Source: Nostoc desertorum CM1-VF14 | GTDB taxonomy: Bacteria; Cyanobacteriota; Cyanobacteriia; Cyanobacteriales; Nostocaceae | Length of the DNA stretch: 64,000 bases | Direction: 5' to 3' | NCBI GenBank assembly: GCA_019359245.1 | Contig: JAHHHR010000035.1 | Coordinates: 1-64,000 of the forward strand | Shown: one piece after another, positions 36,249 to 45,727 of the stretch | Numbering within the stretch: the first letter of the stretch is position 1 | How the letters are laid out: each line of letters begins with the position of its first letter | Made by a program: the position numbers and the translations under genes | The notes under the pieces: model-generated | Told to the model about the DNA's origin: nothing | Database searches by the model: none | Seen by the model: only the letters and a program-made list of their open reading frames with translations

Positions 36249-36956
36249 ATGGCTCCGTTACGACGACGGTTTATTCAACTAGCTGGAGGAGCAAGTTTCC
36301 TGGCTCTCTTGGGCTGCAATCGACAGGAGCAAGGAATGCTGACGCTATATACTTTTGGGGACTCAATTTTAGATTGCGGACGATATAACGAATTTGGGGT
36401 TCATCCCGGACAACTCCTTGTCCAGAATGACGATCGCCTGTTTCCGGAGTTTCAAGGTCAAGACCTGAAATCACGCCAACCTGCTCGTCTGGAACATCGC
36501 GCCCGTGATGGTGCGACAGTTGATTCAATGCTTGCTCAGGTGCAAGGATTGCGAGTGGAAGGAAAGGCAATTGCACTCATCACTATCGGTGGTAACGATT
36601 TACTACGAGGATTAATTCGAGATTCCGGTGCAGGAATCACAACCTTTGCCAATACCCTCGATACATTTGTGCAGAATTTACCAATCCGTCCTGTTCTATT
36701 AGGTAATGTGTACGATCCCACCTTGGGGGATGATAGGCGCAATTTCTTGGGTATTGAGCCGGCGATCGCTCGCAAGAACCTCCAGCGCATGAATACTGCA
36801 ATTCAAGAAATTGCCAATCGTTATGGACAGTTGGTTGATCTCCATGCTCACTTCCTAAAGGGCGATCCATCCTGGTTCACAGCGATGATCGAGCCAAGTC
36901 TGCGGGGTGCATCGGAAGTAAGACGGGTTTTTCTCCCCTATATTATTGGTAAATAA
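36249..36956 (+). CDS. SGNH/GDSL-type hydrolase, exported lipoprotein
   Basis: 235 residues. The N-terminus MAPLRRRFIQLAGGASFLALLGC combines a twin-arginine-like motif (RRRFIQ) with a lipobox (LLGC, Cys23), so it is probably a Tat-exported lipoprotein. SGNH blocks follow: I, YTFGDSILDCGRY with the nucleophile Ser; III, ITIGGNDLLRG; V, VDLHAHFLKGDPSWF with the Asp-x-x-His pair. The substrate is unknown, an ester of lipid or polysaccharide. The ATG with AGGAGA 7-8 nt upstream was chosen; a further ATG ten codons upstream lacks such a site. Confidence 0.87.
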   Translation: MAPLRRRFIQLAGGASFLALLGCNRQEQGMLTLYTFGDSILDCGRYNEFGVHPGQLLVQNDDRLFPEFQGQDLKSRQPARLEHRARDGATVDSMLAQVQGLRVEGKAIALITIGGNDLLRGLIRDSGAGITTFANTLDTFVQNLPIRPVLLGNVYDPTLGDDRRNFLGIEPAIARKNLQRMNTAIQEIANRYGQLVDLHAHFLKGDPSWFTAMIEPSLRGASEVRRVFLPYIIGK

Positions 36957-37103
36957 GGATACTTTTTCTTGTGAAGATATTAACAATTGGATATTGCTAA
37001 TCCAATCTTTAGATATAGATAAAAGCCAATTCTAAGGGCAGACAATCCTGGCAAATATACTCGATAACATCAAAGTAAAGCAGAATCTTTGAGAGATATT
37101 ACC

Positions 37104-37310
37104 ATGAAAACTTCAACAATCAACACTGCTCAAGTCCCTAATATTGCCCCAGCTTACAATGGTGCCGATCGTAATGCCTGGATCTTTGGTTGGAACCCAC
37201 AGCAAGAACTATGGAACGGTCGTTTGGCCATGCTTGGTTTTGTCGCTTATCTCCTTTGGGATTTAGCTGGTTATAGTGTCCTTCGGGATGTACTGCATCT
37301 GATTGGCTAG
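37104..37310 (+). CDS. High-light-inducible protein (HLIP/CAB-ELIP family)
   Basis: 68 residues with one transmembrane helix carrying the chlorophyll-binding motif ELWNGRLAMLGFVAYL (E-x-x-N-G-R-x-A-M-x-G). The N-terminal segment NAWIFGWNPQQE is typical. HLIPs bind chlorophyll and carotenoid in the thylakoid, protect PSII assembly intermediates and are induced by strong light. The ATG with MKTSTIN was chosen; a TTG five codons earlier is unlikely. No light-responsive promoter element was recognised upstream. It is 91 bp before the DUF4383 gene on the same strand, possibly co-transcribed. Confidence 0.93.
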   Translation: MKTSTINTAQVPNIAPAYNGADRNAWIFGWNPQQELWNGRLAMLGFVAYLLWDLAGYSVLRDVLHLIG

Positions 37311-37401
37311 AGGGCTGCATGAGACAGTTATAAATGTCTGTAGTTCTCTAAAACCTTGTGTCTAATTATCAACAGAAGTCGTTAAAAACCAAAATACTGC
37401 C

Positions 37402-37857
37402 ATGCAAACATCAATCTCTTCAACTTCGCCAATTCGTTACACCGCCTTGAGTTTGGGTCTTCTTTTCTTACTACTTGGTTTGGCTGGATTTGTGAGAGCT
37501 TTCGTCGTTCCCTCTGGCAACTTCACCTCCGAACCAGGCTTCGGCTATATATTCGGGATATTCCCCACCAACTATTTTCATAATGCAATCGGCGTTTTAG
37601 TTGGTGTTTGGGGAATTGCTGCATTTACTAGCTTAAGCGGAGCAATTGTGTTCAATCGCATCTTCGCTATCCTCTATGCAGCAGGTGTTATTTTAGGACT
37701 ATTGCCTTTTACAAATACCCTGTTCGGACTTACACCACTTTTTGGAAATAATATCTGGCTCAATGCTATTACTGCCGCGATCGCTTTCTACTACGGATTT
37801 ATAAAACCAGCAGAAATCGGTAAACCGAGTTCATCTAGCGCTCAACCTAGTGTGTAG
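37402..37857 (+). CDS. DUF4383 membrane protein
   Basis: 151 residues with four transmembrane helices. It starts with a polar MQTSISSTSPIRYTALSLGLLFLLLGLAGF. The conserved loop (YIFGIFPTNYFHNAIGVLVGVWGI) and AAGVILGLLPFTNTLFGLTPLFGNNIWLNAITAAIAFYYGF match the DUF4383 pattern. Function is unknown. Such genes often sit near stress genes; here it directly follows an HLIP gene, which may indicate shared stress control. Confidence 0.85.
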   Translation: MQTSISSTSPIRYTALSLGLLFLLLGLAGFVRAFVVPSGNFTSEPGFGYIFGIFPTNYFHNAIGVLVGVWGIAAFTSLSGAIVFNRIFAILYAAGVILGLLPFTNTLFGLTPLFGNNIWLNAITAAIAFYYGFIKPAEIGKPSSSSAQPSV

Positions 37858-38299
37858 CGGGAATACTTTCTCGAAATAGAGGATGATTGCCCATACTCAT
37901 CACAGTAGCCGTTCCCTCGACATCCTCCGGTTCGCTAGGAGAGGCAAACTAGCAGTAGGCTGGCTTCCGCAATATTGTTAGGTGAGCGGCAAGGAGCAGA
38001 CATTGCATTCCTATAAAAATACTCTACTGATTTATTTGTTTCAGTAGAGTATATAGATGTATATGTATCTTATGCCTCTACGCATTATTTTATTCAATAG
38101 TCAATCTTTATACCACCGTAGAAGTACTGGGAGTTTTGGACGGCACGCGACTTGTGACGGGTGTGGACACGAAAGTGGCGATATTCCTTGAAGGTGCAGT
38201 GAGTTGAGCATTAAAGCTAGTGATAACGTAATCATATCAACGCTAAACATGAGTTTATCGTTCAGTCTCAGTCAAAAATTTGATTCAAAATCTCATACG
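37858..38299. other. Intergenic region between convergent genes
   Basis: 442 bp. It includes a perfect 12-bp inverted repeat (38019-38052). On the minus strand at about 38116-38245 there is a short open stretch ending TPVTSRVPSKTPSTSTVV-stop that looks like a protein tail but has no start or recognised family. Nothing else was recognised. Confidence 0.4.
38019..38052. terminator. Perfect inverted repeat, probable terminator hairpin
   Basis: ATACTCTACTGA (38019-38030) and TCAGTAGAGTAT (38041-38052) form a 12-bp stem with a T-rich 10-nt loop, in the gap between convergent DUF4383 and DUF3891 genes. There is no long T-run after the stem. Confidence 0.55.
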
Positions 38300-39091
38300 T
38301 CAGCCTGGTATCAAAGTGGTACTTAGAGTTACCCAACAATCACTTGTCAAAACCTTTTGCATCGCTACTTCATCGCTAAAAGTTTCTTGTAAAAGGCGTC
38401 CTTCATAGACCAGCTTGATTTCGCTTTGCTCAAATACCCAAGGAGACATGATTACTGTATGATGATGCTCTTTATCTTCTGTCAAACTTAACTTTAATGT
38501 AGTTGTGCCATTAGTCGTTGGAACTTGATTGACATAGTGTTCTCCAGTTTCTCCTTCACATAAAATTATCGAAAGTGCATCCCATGTTGCCACTAGCTTT
38601 TTGTTACGCTCTATTACCTCTGGCATTACATAAGGTGCATAATATCCATCTTTTTTAAGAAGTTCAATAATCTTGCTTTGAAATGCATACTCGTTTTTCA
38701 AATAATCCTGAACAATTTGAGTAGACTTCTCTGAGTTTTGCCAACTTGTGAATCTCTCATACAATCCTGTTCCGTGCAATGAAATCAGTAGCGTTGCATA
38801 TCTACCTAAAGGAAGTGCTAACTGTTTAGCACCCGACCAAATGTCTATATGCACCTCAGTTGCCAATTCTGTAAATTTGTAAGGGTAACCAGTTCGCGGG
38901 TTAAGCGTAGGCTGCTGCTCCCATCGTAACCACCCAATGTCATGCTGTTCTGCGGCCAGAGAAACTTCTTCTTTAGGAACAAACTGACCAAATTGTTCAT
39001 TTCCCCAAGCTCGTGCTAATTGACCTGAAAGCCAAGCATGATGTGGTTGAGTGATACAAATCACTCCATACTTTGATACGCGATGCAGCAT
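38300..39091 (-). CDS. DUF3891 family protein
   Basis: 263 residues, soluble. His-rich N-terminal region: VICITQPHHAWLSGQLARAWGN and SLAAEQHDIGWLRWEQQP, then LLISLHGTGLYERF. The spacing of H, HD and H resembles a metal-dependent hydrolase of HD type, and this is the pattern of DUF3891. The later part has KLVATWDALSIILCEG and a beta-rich C-terminal domain. Function is unknown. It starts at the ATG of MLHRVSKYGV. It is divergent from nothing real and convergent with DUF4383. Confidence 0.82.
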   Translation of the reverse strand: MLHRVSKYGVICITQPHHAWLSGQLARAWGNEQFGQFVPKEEVSLAAEQHDIGWLRWEQQPTLNPRTGYPYKFTELATEVHIDIWSGAKQLALPLGRYATLLISLHGTGLYERFTSWQNSEKSTQIVQDYLKNEYAFQSKIIELLKKDGYYAPYVMPEVIERNKKLVATWDALSIILCEGETGEHYVNQVPTTNGTTTLKLSLTEDKEHHHTVIMSPWVFEQSEIKLVYEGRLLQETFSDEVAMQKVLTSDCWVTLSTTLIPG

Positions 39092-39391
39092 GAGTTGAAA
39101 TTTTAGCTTATGACTTGTTTTTCACTCTAGACAAAACAAGGGCTAATTTACTACAGTCTGTAGGTCTAATTTTAGAATTAACACTGCCTAACTATAAAAA
39201 GTTACTGTCAATACAGAAAGCGAAACATTAGTGATGACGCAATCTTTGGAAAGCGATATCGGATTTGGGATTCAGTTGGCTCACTATTCAGATTCAATCC
39301 TAGCAACAGTAAACCAACTCAAACAATTAAACACACACTCGGGTGAACACACTAACTTTTTTGTTAAAACTCTAAAAACACAATCATACAT

Positions 39392-39847
39392 TTATACATT
39401 CACTTTGACTAAATCCACATCTGCAAGCCAGATAATTCTACTTTGAGCCGATGCCATTTCATCCAAAATTGGAGAACGCCATTCTACTGCATAAAGCCAA
39501 TTGTTTTTCAGGCTAAAAATTCCTTGAATAATACGACGTGCTGGTTCTTCACTAAAATCAACTTCTACCACATCGCCCAATTCAAAAGCTGGTGTGGCAA
39601 CTGTGGTTGTTTCCACAAAGTTTGTTCCCAAAAATTCTTCTTGAGGCAAGTAGAGTATTTCACGACAGCAGACAATGGCATAAATCCATTCCTGTCTCTC
39701 CCATTGGACACCACAACAGTAGCCTGATATATCAGAACCTGATAAAAAGACTTTTTCGAGGATTTGAACTGCTAATGGCGGCATAGCTTTTCCCCACGGT
39801 GCAGAACTATGCCAACAAGATTCTAAAGTGACAATTTGGTTAATCAT
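39392..39847 (-). CDS. DUF1392-like protein
   Basis: 151 residues. The sequence MINQIVTLESCWHSSAPWG, then VQILEKVFLSGSDISGYCCGVQWERQEWIYAIVC and FELGDVVEVDFSEEPARRIIQGIFSLKNNWLYAVEWRSP, resembles the DUF1392 family, which is mostly confined to Nostocales. The ELGD-V-V-FSD/EEP module suggests a small beta-barrel-like fold. Function is unknown. I chose the ATG of MINQIV; thirteen codons upstream another ATG would add a Cys/Lys-rich stretch. Neighbours give no hint. Confidence 0.72.
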   Translation of the reverse strand: MINQIVTLESCWHSSAPWGKAMPPLAVQILEKVFLSGSDISGYCCGVQWERQEWIYAIVCCREILYLPQEEFLGTNFVETTTVATPAFELGDVVEVDFSEEPARRIIQGIFSLKNNWLYAVEWRSPILDEMASAQSRIIWLADVDLVKVNV

Positions 39848-40211
39848 GCAAAGCAATCTCTTTTTTATACATAAACTACTTTGCACTTGTGTAATCCGGA
39901 TGTAATTTCAAAATCCAGTCACAGCAGTATCTTAGTGAACTCCAAAAAATAAATTATCCAATTTCTGAACTTCACTACGACTTTCCCTCCCACTGCTCCT
40001 TGCCCCCCTGACCTTAAAGCGTAACCCATTGGGGTAACAAGCTACGCGTAGCGTTCCGCAGGGATGAGATATTTTTTTATTGAAAGCGACGGGGCGACTA
40101 TCCGCAGGTTTCTGTAGAGGGATAGTCGCCCCGTCGCTTGGGGCATAGGGCATTGGTACCTTCTTCCCCATTCCATGCCCAAAACTAAGTTATGCCGACA
40201 TGATATAGACC
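39848..40211. other. Intergenic region with strong hairpin
   Basis: 364 bp. It holds a dispersed repeat piece (40030-40065, CAAGCTACGCGTAGCGTTCC) and the 20-bp inverted repeat at 40084-40139. No gene. Confidence 0.5.
40084..40139. repeat. Perfect 20-bp inverted repeat
   Basis: AAGCGACGGGGCGACTATCC (40084-40103) pairs exactly with 40120-40139 around a 16-nt loop. It lies downstream of the GDYXXLXY gene on the minus strand. The stem is very GC-rich but no T-run follows on the minus strand, so it is either an unusual terminator or a dispersed palindromic element. Confidence 0.8.
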
Positions 40212-40922
40212 TTAAAAACGATAGTTGCGATCGCGCACCCACATACTAACTGGGACTGCCTTACCCTGTGGATCTACTTTCGCCTTCACTACAATGGGGG
40301 GTACTTGTCCTCTACGGACGCGTTGGGCTTGCAAATCGTTCCTTATCTGCTGCCGTTGGTTTTCTGGGATGTAATATGTTTCTAAGCCATAGTTGACTGA
40401 ACCATCCTGATAAACACCTTTTAAAGCCACCTGATTGGCTCTTAGCGAACTGGGGCGATCGCTAGTCACTCGTAACGGTCTCCAAGCTCTAGGAACACCG
40501 CGACCAGAGGATAGTTGCTCTTGCAAAATTACGTAGACGTTGGTTCCTTCAGGCAATCTTCTGCCGCTTCCACGACCTTTACTGACTAATGTTTGCCAGC
40601 CAGGTAATCTGCTCAAATTTGCAGTACGGGATATGTTGTAATCTAGCGCTAAGGTGTTACCTTGCAGCACATTGTTAGAATCTACAGGTACGGTTTGCAA
40701 AATCACCGTCTTACCTGTCACATCTGTATAAAGGGCTTGGGCTGGTACTGCCATAATTAACCCTGTTTGCAGCGCCAGAGGAACTAGTAACCGCCAAAAA
40801 GGTAAGGGCTTATTCGATTTTTGTTCAGTAGCAATCAAGTAATCCCGAAAAGTCACCTTACTGGAGAATTCTGCTTCGGGAGACAAGGTTTTATTTTTAG
40901 ATTCAGAAGAACTATTAGTCAT
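40212..40922 (-). CDS. GDYXXLXY domain protein
   Basis: 236 residues. A cytoplasmic N-terminus, then one transmembrane or signal-anchor segment (FWRLLVPLALQTGLIMAVPAQAL, about 43-65). The periplasmic-type domain carries the name-giving motif, here NTLALDYNISR, slightly divergent. It ends with VVKAKVDPQGKAVPVSMWVRDRNYRF, typical of the family. Function is unknown; these proteins are usually encoded next to DUF2157 or DUF4401 membrane proteins, as here (218 bp upstream on the same strand). The ATG of MTNSSSESKN was chosen. Confidence 0.82.
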   Translation of the reverse strand: MTNSSSESKNKTLSPEAEFSSKVTFRDYLIATEQKSNKPLPFWRLLVPLALQTGLIMAVPAQALYTDVTGKTVILQTVPVDSNNVLQGNTLALDYNISRTANLSRLPGWQTLVSKGRGSGRRLPEGTNVYVILQEQLSSGRGVPRAWRPLRVTSDRPSSLRANQVALKGVYQDGSVNYGLETYYIPENQRQQIRNDLQAQRVRRGQVPPIVVKAKVDPQGKAVPVSMWVRDRNYRF

Positions 40923-41139
40923 GAGCGTAGTCCTAAAAAGCAGAGGTATTGAGGAGGTCAAAAGTAACGAGATTAGGACTAACGCAGAGAAACTTTAAAA
41001 ACTTTGACGTACAGAGATTTCAGAATAGGTTAGGAGTTAGGAGTGCAAGGAAAATCATCCATTTTGAAACTCCATCACTTTATGATTGGGCTTTTCCTGG
41101 CTTCTGAATTCTGACTCCTGAATTCTTTCATCTTTTACA

Positions 41140-42555
41140 CTACTTCTTACTTGCACTACCACCAGGTAGACGGCGTTCAAACCAGAGTCCAGCACTAATT
41201 AAAGCAGAACCGCACAAAACAAAGACTAAGGACTTAAACAGTAAATCGGTATCGTACTCTTGCACGCGACTGATAATTTGCAGTGTTAATAACAGCATCC
41301 CGCCCCAAAAAGAACTTCTGTTACTTAATTTCAATCCTTCTTGAATTAGTCCCCAGGCTAATGTTGCTAGAAGTACATTGAAAATAAAAACACCAAGCTC
41401 ATCAATTCGGCTGATAGTTTGATGCCAAAAAGGTACTATGGCAATAAAGGCAAGAAAGGTACCAATAACAGCAGTTGTGAAAATCACTTCGCGGCGAGGG
41501 GGGTTATTTCTTTGACGCAGTAGAAACAACCATTGCAATACCGCCAAGCCACTGAGAATCCCTAAATCGATGATCGGCAGAGACTCGAACAAGTTTGTCA
41601 ATGTCGTTGGCCGGTTATAACCATAATCTGGCAATTCCCAGACCCAACGAAAAGACAGGACATAAAAGACAACGCCAAAGCTTACCAATGCTAAATTACG
41701 GGCCAGAGATTGAAACAATCTGTAATTTATGGTTGGAAACAGCAGGTCATCATAACTCCAGAATAGTGCAGGTGGGAGTGTAAAAGCAAAAGATGCCACC
41801 CAAGGGGCTATATCAGCATAATTCAGCAATGGCAGAGGATTAAGGTTGGCTTGTAAGGAACTAGCAAAGACAAAGGCTGCTAGACCAAAAATCCAGCGCG
41901 AACGGCAGAAGTAGGCTAAGGGGACAAATACTAGCCATGCTAACAAAGGCATATGCTGCACCACTAGCCGCGACCAAGTTAACTCGCCTGAAGAGTACCA
42001 CAAGTCTTCTAGCCCAGTCCAATAGCCGATTTCCACGAGGATAATTGACAGAATTCCTAAAGAATTTATGCACAAACTGAAGGCCATCACTACAACACCC
42101 AACCCCCAAGCGAAGAACAGTTGGGAAGTTGAACCGACAATATTGAACATCTGGGCCATCAGCAGTAAATTTGCACCGAAAATGAAGGCGCTTAAAATTA
42201 GCAACCCTTCTCCTAGTAAGCGTTTGCTTTTTTCTGGCTTCTTTCCTTCAGGTGGCCTCCAATTGTAAAATCCAGTGATAGCGATCGCAAAAAACAAACT
42301 CATCAGCAGAATAAATCTGACTTCTCGCGATCCTCCCTGCCAGTTTCCTGCTACAAAGGTAATTATGCCTAAGCATAAAAGTATGCCGCCTATAGCAATA
42401 GCAATCGCTTTATTGCGATCGCGTGCAGCAGCTTCCAGGTTTTTAAATTGATAACGTTCTGCTATTTGCTCATACAGCGAAGAACTAATTAATCCTTCAT
42501 CCCTCCATAATTGTGCTTCTTTGCGTAACTTTTGCGGAAAACTATCTAAGAACAT
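41140..42555 (-). CDS. DUF2157 polytopic membrane protein
   Basis: 471 residues with about 12 hydrophobic segments. The soluble N-terminus FPQKLRKEAQLWRDEGLISSSLYEQIAERYQF is the DUF2157 signature (helical, W-x-x-E-G-L-I). It is followed by AIAIAIGGILLCLGIITFVAGNW and PEGKKPEKSKRLLGEGLLILSAFIFGANLLLMAQMFNI. Function is unknown. The GDYXXLXY protein gene follows on the same strand, and the two families co-occur widely, so they probably act in one membrane complex. The start was set at MFLDSFPQKL. Confidence 0.85.
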   Translation of the reverse strand: MFLDSFPQKLRKEAQLWRDEGLISSSLYEQIAERYQFKNLEAAARDRNKAIAIAIGGILLCLGIITFVAGNWQGGSREVRFILLMSLFFAIAITGFYNWRPPEGKKPEKSKRLLGEGLLILSAFIFGANLLLMAQMFNIVGSTSQLFFAWGLGVVVMAFSLCINSLGILSIILVEIGYWTGLEDLWYSSGELTWSRLVVQHMPLLAWLVFVPLAYFCRSRWIFGLAAFVFASSLQANLNPLPLLNYADIAPWVASFAFTLPPALFWSYDDLLFPTINYRLFQSLARNLALVSFGVVFYVLSFRWVWELPDYGYNRPTTLTNLFESLPIIDLGILSGLAVLQWLFLLRQRNNPPRREVIFTTAVIGTFLAFIAIVPFWHQTISRIDELGVFIFNVLLATLAWGLIQEGLKLSNRSSFWGGMLLLTLQIISRVQEYDTDLLFKSLVFVLCGSALISAGLWFERRLPGGSASKK

Positions 42556-42796
42556 GACCTTCTCCGGTGCAGTGGGGTAGCTTGGCCATTGCGTTCCCAA
42601 TGGCGGTCATTATATTTTGAGTATGAAGCCAAAAGCCTTAATTACATTGTTCTTGTATAACAGTTTGATTTTGAGTTTGATACAACTTAATTCGTAATTC
42701 TTAGTTCGGAATTAAGAAGCGTCATATTTTATATGGTTTTCACACAATTGCATCTTTACTCTGATTTTTGAAAATTGTTATTATTTATATATCCAG

Positions 42797-43768
42797 ATGG
42801 AAAAACCTTCTAATTTATTACTTAAAGTCTCACGGCGTTTGTTCGCTAATCTAGATGAACAAGAAAAATTTATCGATGCTTTAATGAATCCTCAGCCTTT
42901 TTCGCCTAGTATTCTTTGGTGTAAAGAAAAGCCTGAAAATTCACCTTTAGCAGTAGAAACGCCAACCTATTGGCAACCACCATTTACTGACCGTTTATAC
43001 CTGGGGGAAAAACCCGGTCAGCATCACTTGCATCAACAAGGATATTTTTATTGTTTAGATTTTTCTTCGGTGTTTGCAGCTACTACTTTGTTAGCTATTC
43101 CTGTGCCAGTGCGTTTAGTTTTTGATATGTGTGCCGCACCAGGAGGTAAGAGTATCTTCGCTTGGAAAGCTTTACAACCTGACTTACTTATCAGTAATGA
43201 AGTAATCGGCAAACGTCTGGGAATGCTAATTTCTAATTTGAAACGTTGCCAGATAAGTCCTAGTGCAGTGGTAAATAGAGATTCGAGTATATTTGCCGAA
43301 ATGTTTCCCTGCTTTAGCAATCTAGTAATAGTAGATGCTCCTTGTACTGGACAATCTTTACTTGCTAAAGGTGAAAAAGCACCCGGGTGTTTTCATCCAA
43401 CTGCTATTAATAAAAGTGCAAATCGACAAAAGCGTATTATAGCTAACTCTGCTAAACTTGTTTCACCACAAGGCTATCTTGCTTATATGACTTGCACATA
43501 TTCACCCGAAGAAAATGAGCAAGTTTGTGAATGGTTTTTGGAACGCTTTCCCCAATTCCAGGCGATGGAAATTAGTAATTTAGCTAAATATCAGTCACAT
43601 TTAACTACGATGCCTTGTTATCGGATGTTTCCTCAAGATAGGTTAGGCGCTGGTGCATTTACAGTACTGTTTAAAAATACTAACGACTATGAAAATGAGC
43701 GTAAAGAAGTAGATTTAAATACAATATCTTCGCTGTATATCTACCAAAACTTGAAAACCAAAACTTGA
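42797..43768 (+). CDS. RsmB/NOP2-family RNA (cytosine-5) methyltransferase
   Basis: 323 residues. S-adenosylmethionine-dependent m5C RNA methyltransferase. The SAM-binding motif is VFDMCAAPGGKSIFAWKAL; ISNEVIGKRLGMLISNLKR and VIVDAPCTGQSLLAKG carry the motif IV proline-cysteine. The catalytic cysteine motif is AYMTCTYSPEENEQV. It lacks the N-terminal NusB-like domain of RsmB and a PUA domain, so the RNA target (rRNA or tRNA) cannot be told. ATG start. It is divergent from the DUF2157 gene. The last 25 residues are polar and probably not part of the fold. Confidence 0.88.
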   Translation: MEKPSNLLLKVSRRLFANLDEQEKFIDALMNPQPFSPSILWCKEKPENSPLAVETPTYWQPPFTDRLYLGEKPGQHHLHQQGYFYCLDFSSVFAATTLLAIPVPVRLVFDMCAAPGGKSIFAWKALQPDLLISNEVIGKRLGMLISNLKRCQISPSAVVNRDSSIFAEMFPCFSNLVIVDAPCTGQSLLAKGEKAPGCFHPTAINKSANRQKRIIANSAKLVSPQGYLAYMTCTYSPEENEQVCEWFLERFPQFQAMEISNLAKYQSHLTTMPCYRMFPQDRLGAGAFTVLFKNTNDYENERKEVDLNTISSLYIYQNLKTKT

Positions 43769-44068
43769 AAAACAGGTTTGTTGACTGCTGATAGTTAACA
43801 GTCAACAGTCAACAGTCAACACAGAAAAATGTGCAACTTAGATAGGCGATAGCTTACTACGCGTCTTATTGCAACACACGGTAGGGGTGGGATGCATGGA
43901 TGTGCGGCGCTACTTCAATAATCAATAACTTTCAACAGTTAACTTTTATGGGTAAAAACTTTTAACCTTTTCATAACCTAAAATTAACTAAAATTTATCC
44001 AGTATCAGCTCTTGAATTTTTGAAATAAACATTGTACAAAAAAGCTAGACCATACAGGATAGAGTTAC
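43769..44068. other. Intergenic region with short repeats
   Basis: 300 bp containing GTTAACAGTCAACAGTCAACAGTCAAC tandem heptamers around 43790-43820 that can pair with GTTGACTGCTGATAG just before them, giving a possible terminator for the methyltransferase gene. The rest is AT-rich promoter DNA. Confidence 0.4.
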
Positions 44069-44518
44069 ATGAGTCGGAAAATCAGCAAAGTCTTTAAACA
44101 ATCTGGGGTGATTCCTTATAGAGTGAATAATGGCAAAGTCGAAATCTTGCTAATCACAAGCCGTAATTTTCAACACTGGGTAATTCCGAAAGGAGATATT
44201 CCTAATGGCATGAGTCCACCTGCTTCAGCAGCTAAAGAGGCGTGGGAAGAAGCAGGGGTAATTGGGCAGGTAGACACCAATGAACTGGGAACTTACAAGT
44301 ACCGCAAAGGAGGCAAAATTTACCGTGTCAAGATGTATTTGTTACCAGTCGAAATGCTAAGTGAAGATTATCCAGAAGCAAGTAAAAGAAAACGCAAGTG
44401 GGTAGAAGTGGCTACAGCTATCAGGTGTGTTAAATTTAACTCACTCAAACGAATCTTAAAAGGTTTTTTCCAGGTAAAATCTCATTTTTGTGCATTTAGA
44501 GATACTAACCATATATAG
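44069..44518 (+). CDS. Nudix hydrolase
   Basis: 149 residues. The Nudix box has the form G-x5-M-x7-KEAWEEAGV (GDIPNGMSPPASAAKEAWEEAGV), so the catalytic REUxEE core is intact with Lys for Arg, while the first Glu of the consensus is Met. The N-terminal QSGVIPYRVNNGKVEILLITSRNFQHWVIPKG is typical of the diphosphoinositol-polyphosphate-hydrolase-like bacterial group. The substrate is unknown (a nucleoside diphosphate linked to X). ATG start; monocistronic. Confidence 0.88.
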   Translation: MSRKISKVFKQSGVIPYRVNNGKVEILLITSRNFQHWVIPKGDIPNGMSPPASAAKEAWEEAGVIGQVDTNELGTYKYRKGGKIYRVKMYLLPVEMLSEDYPEASKRKRKWVEVATAIRCVKFNSLKRILKGFFQVKSHFCAFRDTNHI

Positions 44519-44678
44519 AAATACACTCATAAGAAGTATAATTTAAAACCTTAATATTTTGATTCGTAATAAGTGATTCATCGCTCATAGCAATGTTTAT
44601 TAAGGCTAAAGTCCTTACTACAAACCTTAATTTATTTACGCCTAGCTACTTATTAAAAAGTCCTTGAAGCCAAGCCCC

Positions 44679-45626
44679 TCAACGGAAATCAATATTATCT
44701 GTTGCTTCAATCAAAGCGCTGCAAATTCCTGGTTCACTCATCGAATGCCCGGCATCAGGAACCACAATAAATTCGGCTTCTGGCCAAGCGCGATGTAATT
44801 CCCAAGCTGATTTCATCGGGCAGACTACATCATACCGTCCCTGAACAATTACAGCCGGAATATGGCGAATACGGTCTACATTTAAGAGTAATTGATCTTC
44901 TGTTTCCAAAAATCCCTTATTCATAAAATAATGGCATTCAATACGAGCGAAAGCTGAAGCAAATTGGCTCTCGCCAAACTTTTGCATGAGTTGTGGATCT
45001 AAAAAAAGTCTACTGGTACTCGCTTCCCAAATTGACCAAGCACGCGCTGCTGCTAATTGAATTTCTAAATCTGGATTGGTCAAGCGTTTGTAATATGCTG
45101 CGATCATATCATCACGTTCTGCGATCGCAATTGGTTTGAGATATTCTTCCCAAGCATCAGGAAAAATATAGCTAGCACCCTCTTGGTAGAACCATCGCAA
45201 CTCTTTTTGTCTCAGCATGAAGATACCACGGAGAATTAACGCCGTGCAGCGAGAGGGATGGGTTTGACTGTAAGCTAATGATAAAGTGCTACCCCAACTT
45301 CCACCGAAGACCGCCCACTTTTCTATACCTAAATGTTGGCGTAGTTTTTCGATATCACTGACTAAATCCCAAGTGGTGTTTTCTCGTAATTCAGCATGGG
45401 GCGTACTTTTACCACAACCGCGCTGGTCAAACATTACCAATCGCCATTTTTTTGGGTGGAAATATTGTCGATAAAAAGGTGGACACCCACCACCAGGGCC
45501 GCCATGCAGCAAAACAATGGGTTGACCTTGGGGATTTCCTGATTCTTCAAAATGAATGGTATGAAGATCGGAAACCTTTAAACTACCTTCTAAGTAAGGC
45601 TCGATCGCTGGGTAAAGTTCTCGCAT
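44679..45626 (-). CDS. pip: Proline iminopeptidase
   Basis: 315 residues, alpha/beta hydrolase of peptidase family S33. It releases N-terminal proline from peptides. Motifs: oxyanion loop VLLHGGPGGGCPP, FDQRGCGKS, nucleophile Ser in VFGGSWGSTLSLAYSQTHP, Asp in VQGRYDVVCPMKSAWELH and His in VPDAGHSMSEPG. The helical cap has YFMNKGFLETEDQLL. Full family length. The ATG is MRELYPAIEPY, which fits relatives. Downstream are the Nudix gene (convergent) and the MITE-carrying gap upstream. Confidence 0.93.
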   Translation of the reverse strand: MRELYPAIEPYLEGSLKVSDLHTIHFEESGNPQGQPIVLLHGGPGGGCPPFYRQYFHPKKWRLVMFDQRGCGKSTPHAELRENTTWDLVSDIEKLRQHLGIEKWAVFGGSWGSTLSLAYSQTHPSRCTALILRGIFMLRQKELRWFYQEGASYIFPDAWEEYLKPIAIAERDDMIAAYYKRLTNPDLEIQLAAARAWSIWEASTSRLFLDPQLMQKFGESQFASAFARIECHYFMNKGFLETEDQLLLNVDRIRHIPAVIVQGRYDVVCPMKSAWELHRAWPEAEFIVVPDAGHSMSEPGICSALIEATDNIDFR

Positions 45627-45727
45627 TTTGGATATTTTATATAGCTCTCCAATGGACTTCCACCTGCATAGCGATCGCCTAATACCATTTCACGAAATAC
45701 TTGATACAGATAGATATGTAGGGGCGT

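Noticed and set aside
38116..38245. Minus-strand open stretch ending TPVTSRVPSKTPSTSTVV
   Set aside because: Looks like a protein tail but has no start and an upstream stop; too short to identify a parent gene.
39231..39446. 71-codon plus-strand frame MMTQSLESDIGFG
   Set aside because: No Shine-Dalgarno; the 3' end overlaps the DUF1392-like gene; low-complexity polar composition. Not enough to call a gene.
43790..43825. Direct repeats GTCAACAGTCAACA suggesting a CRISPR array
   Set aside because: Heptamer tandem repeat without spacers; same type as other short cyanobacterial repeats.
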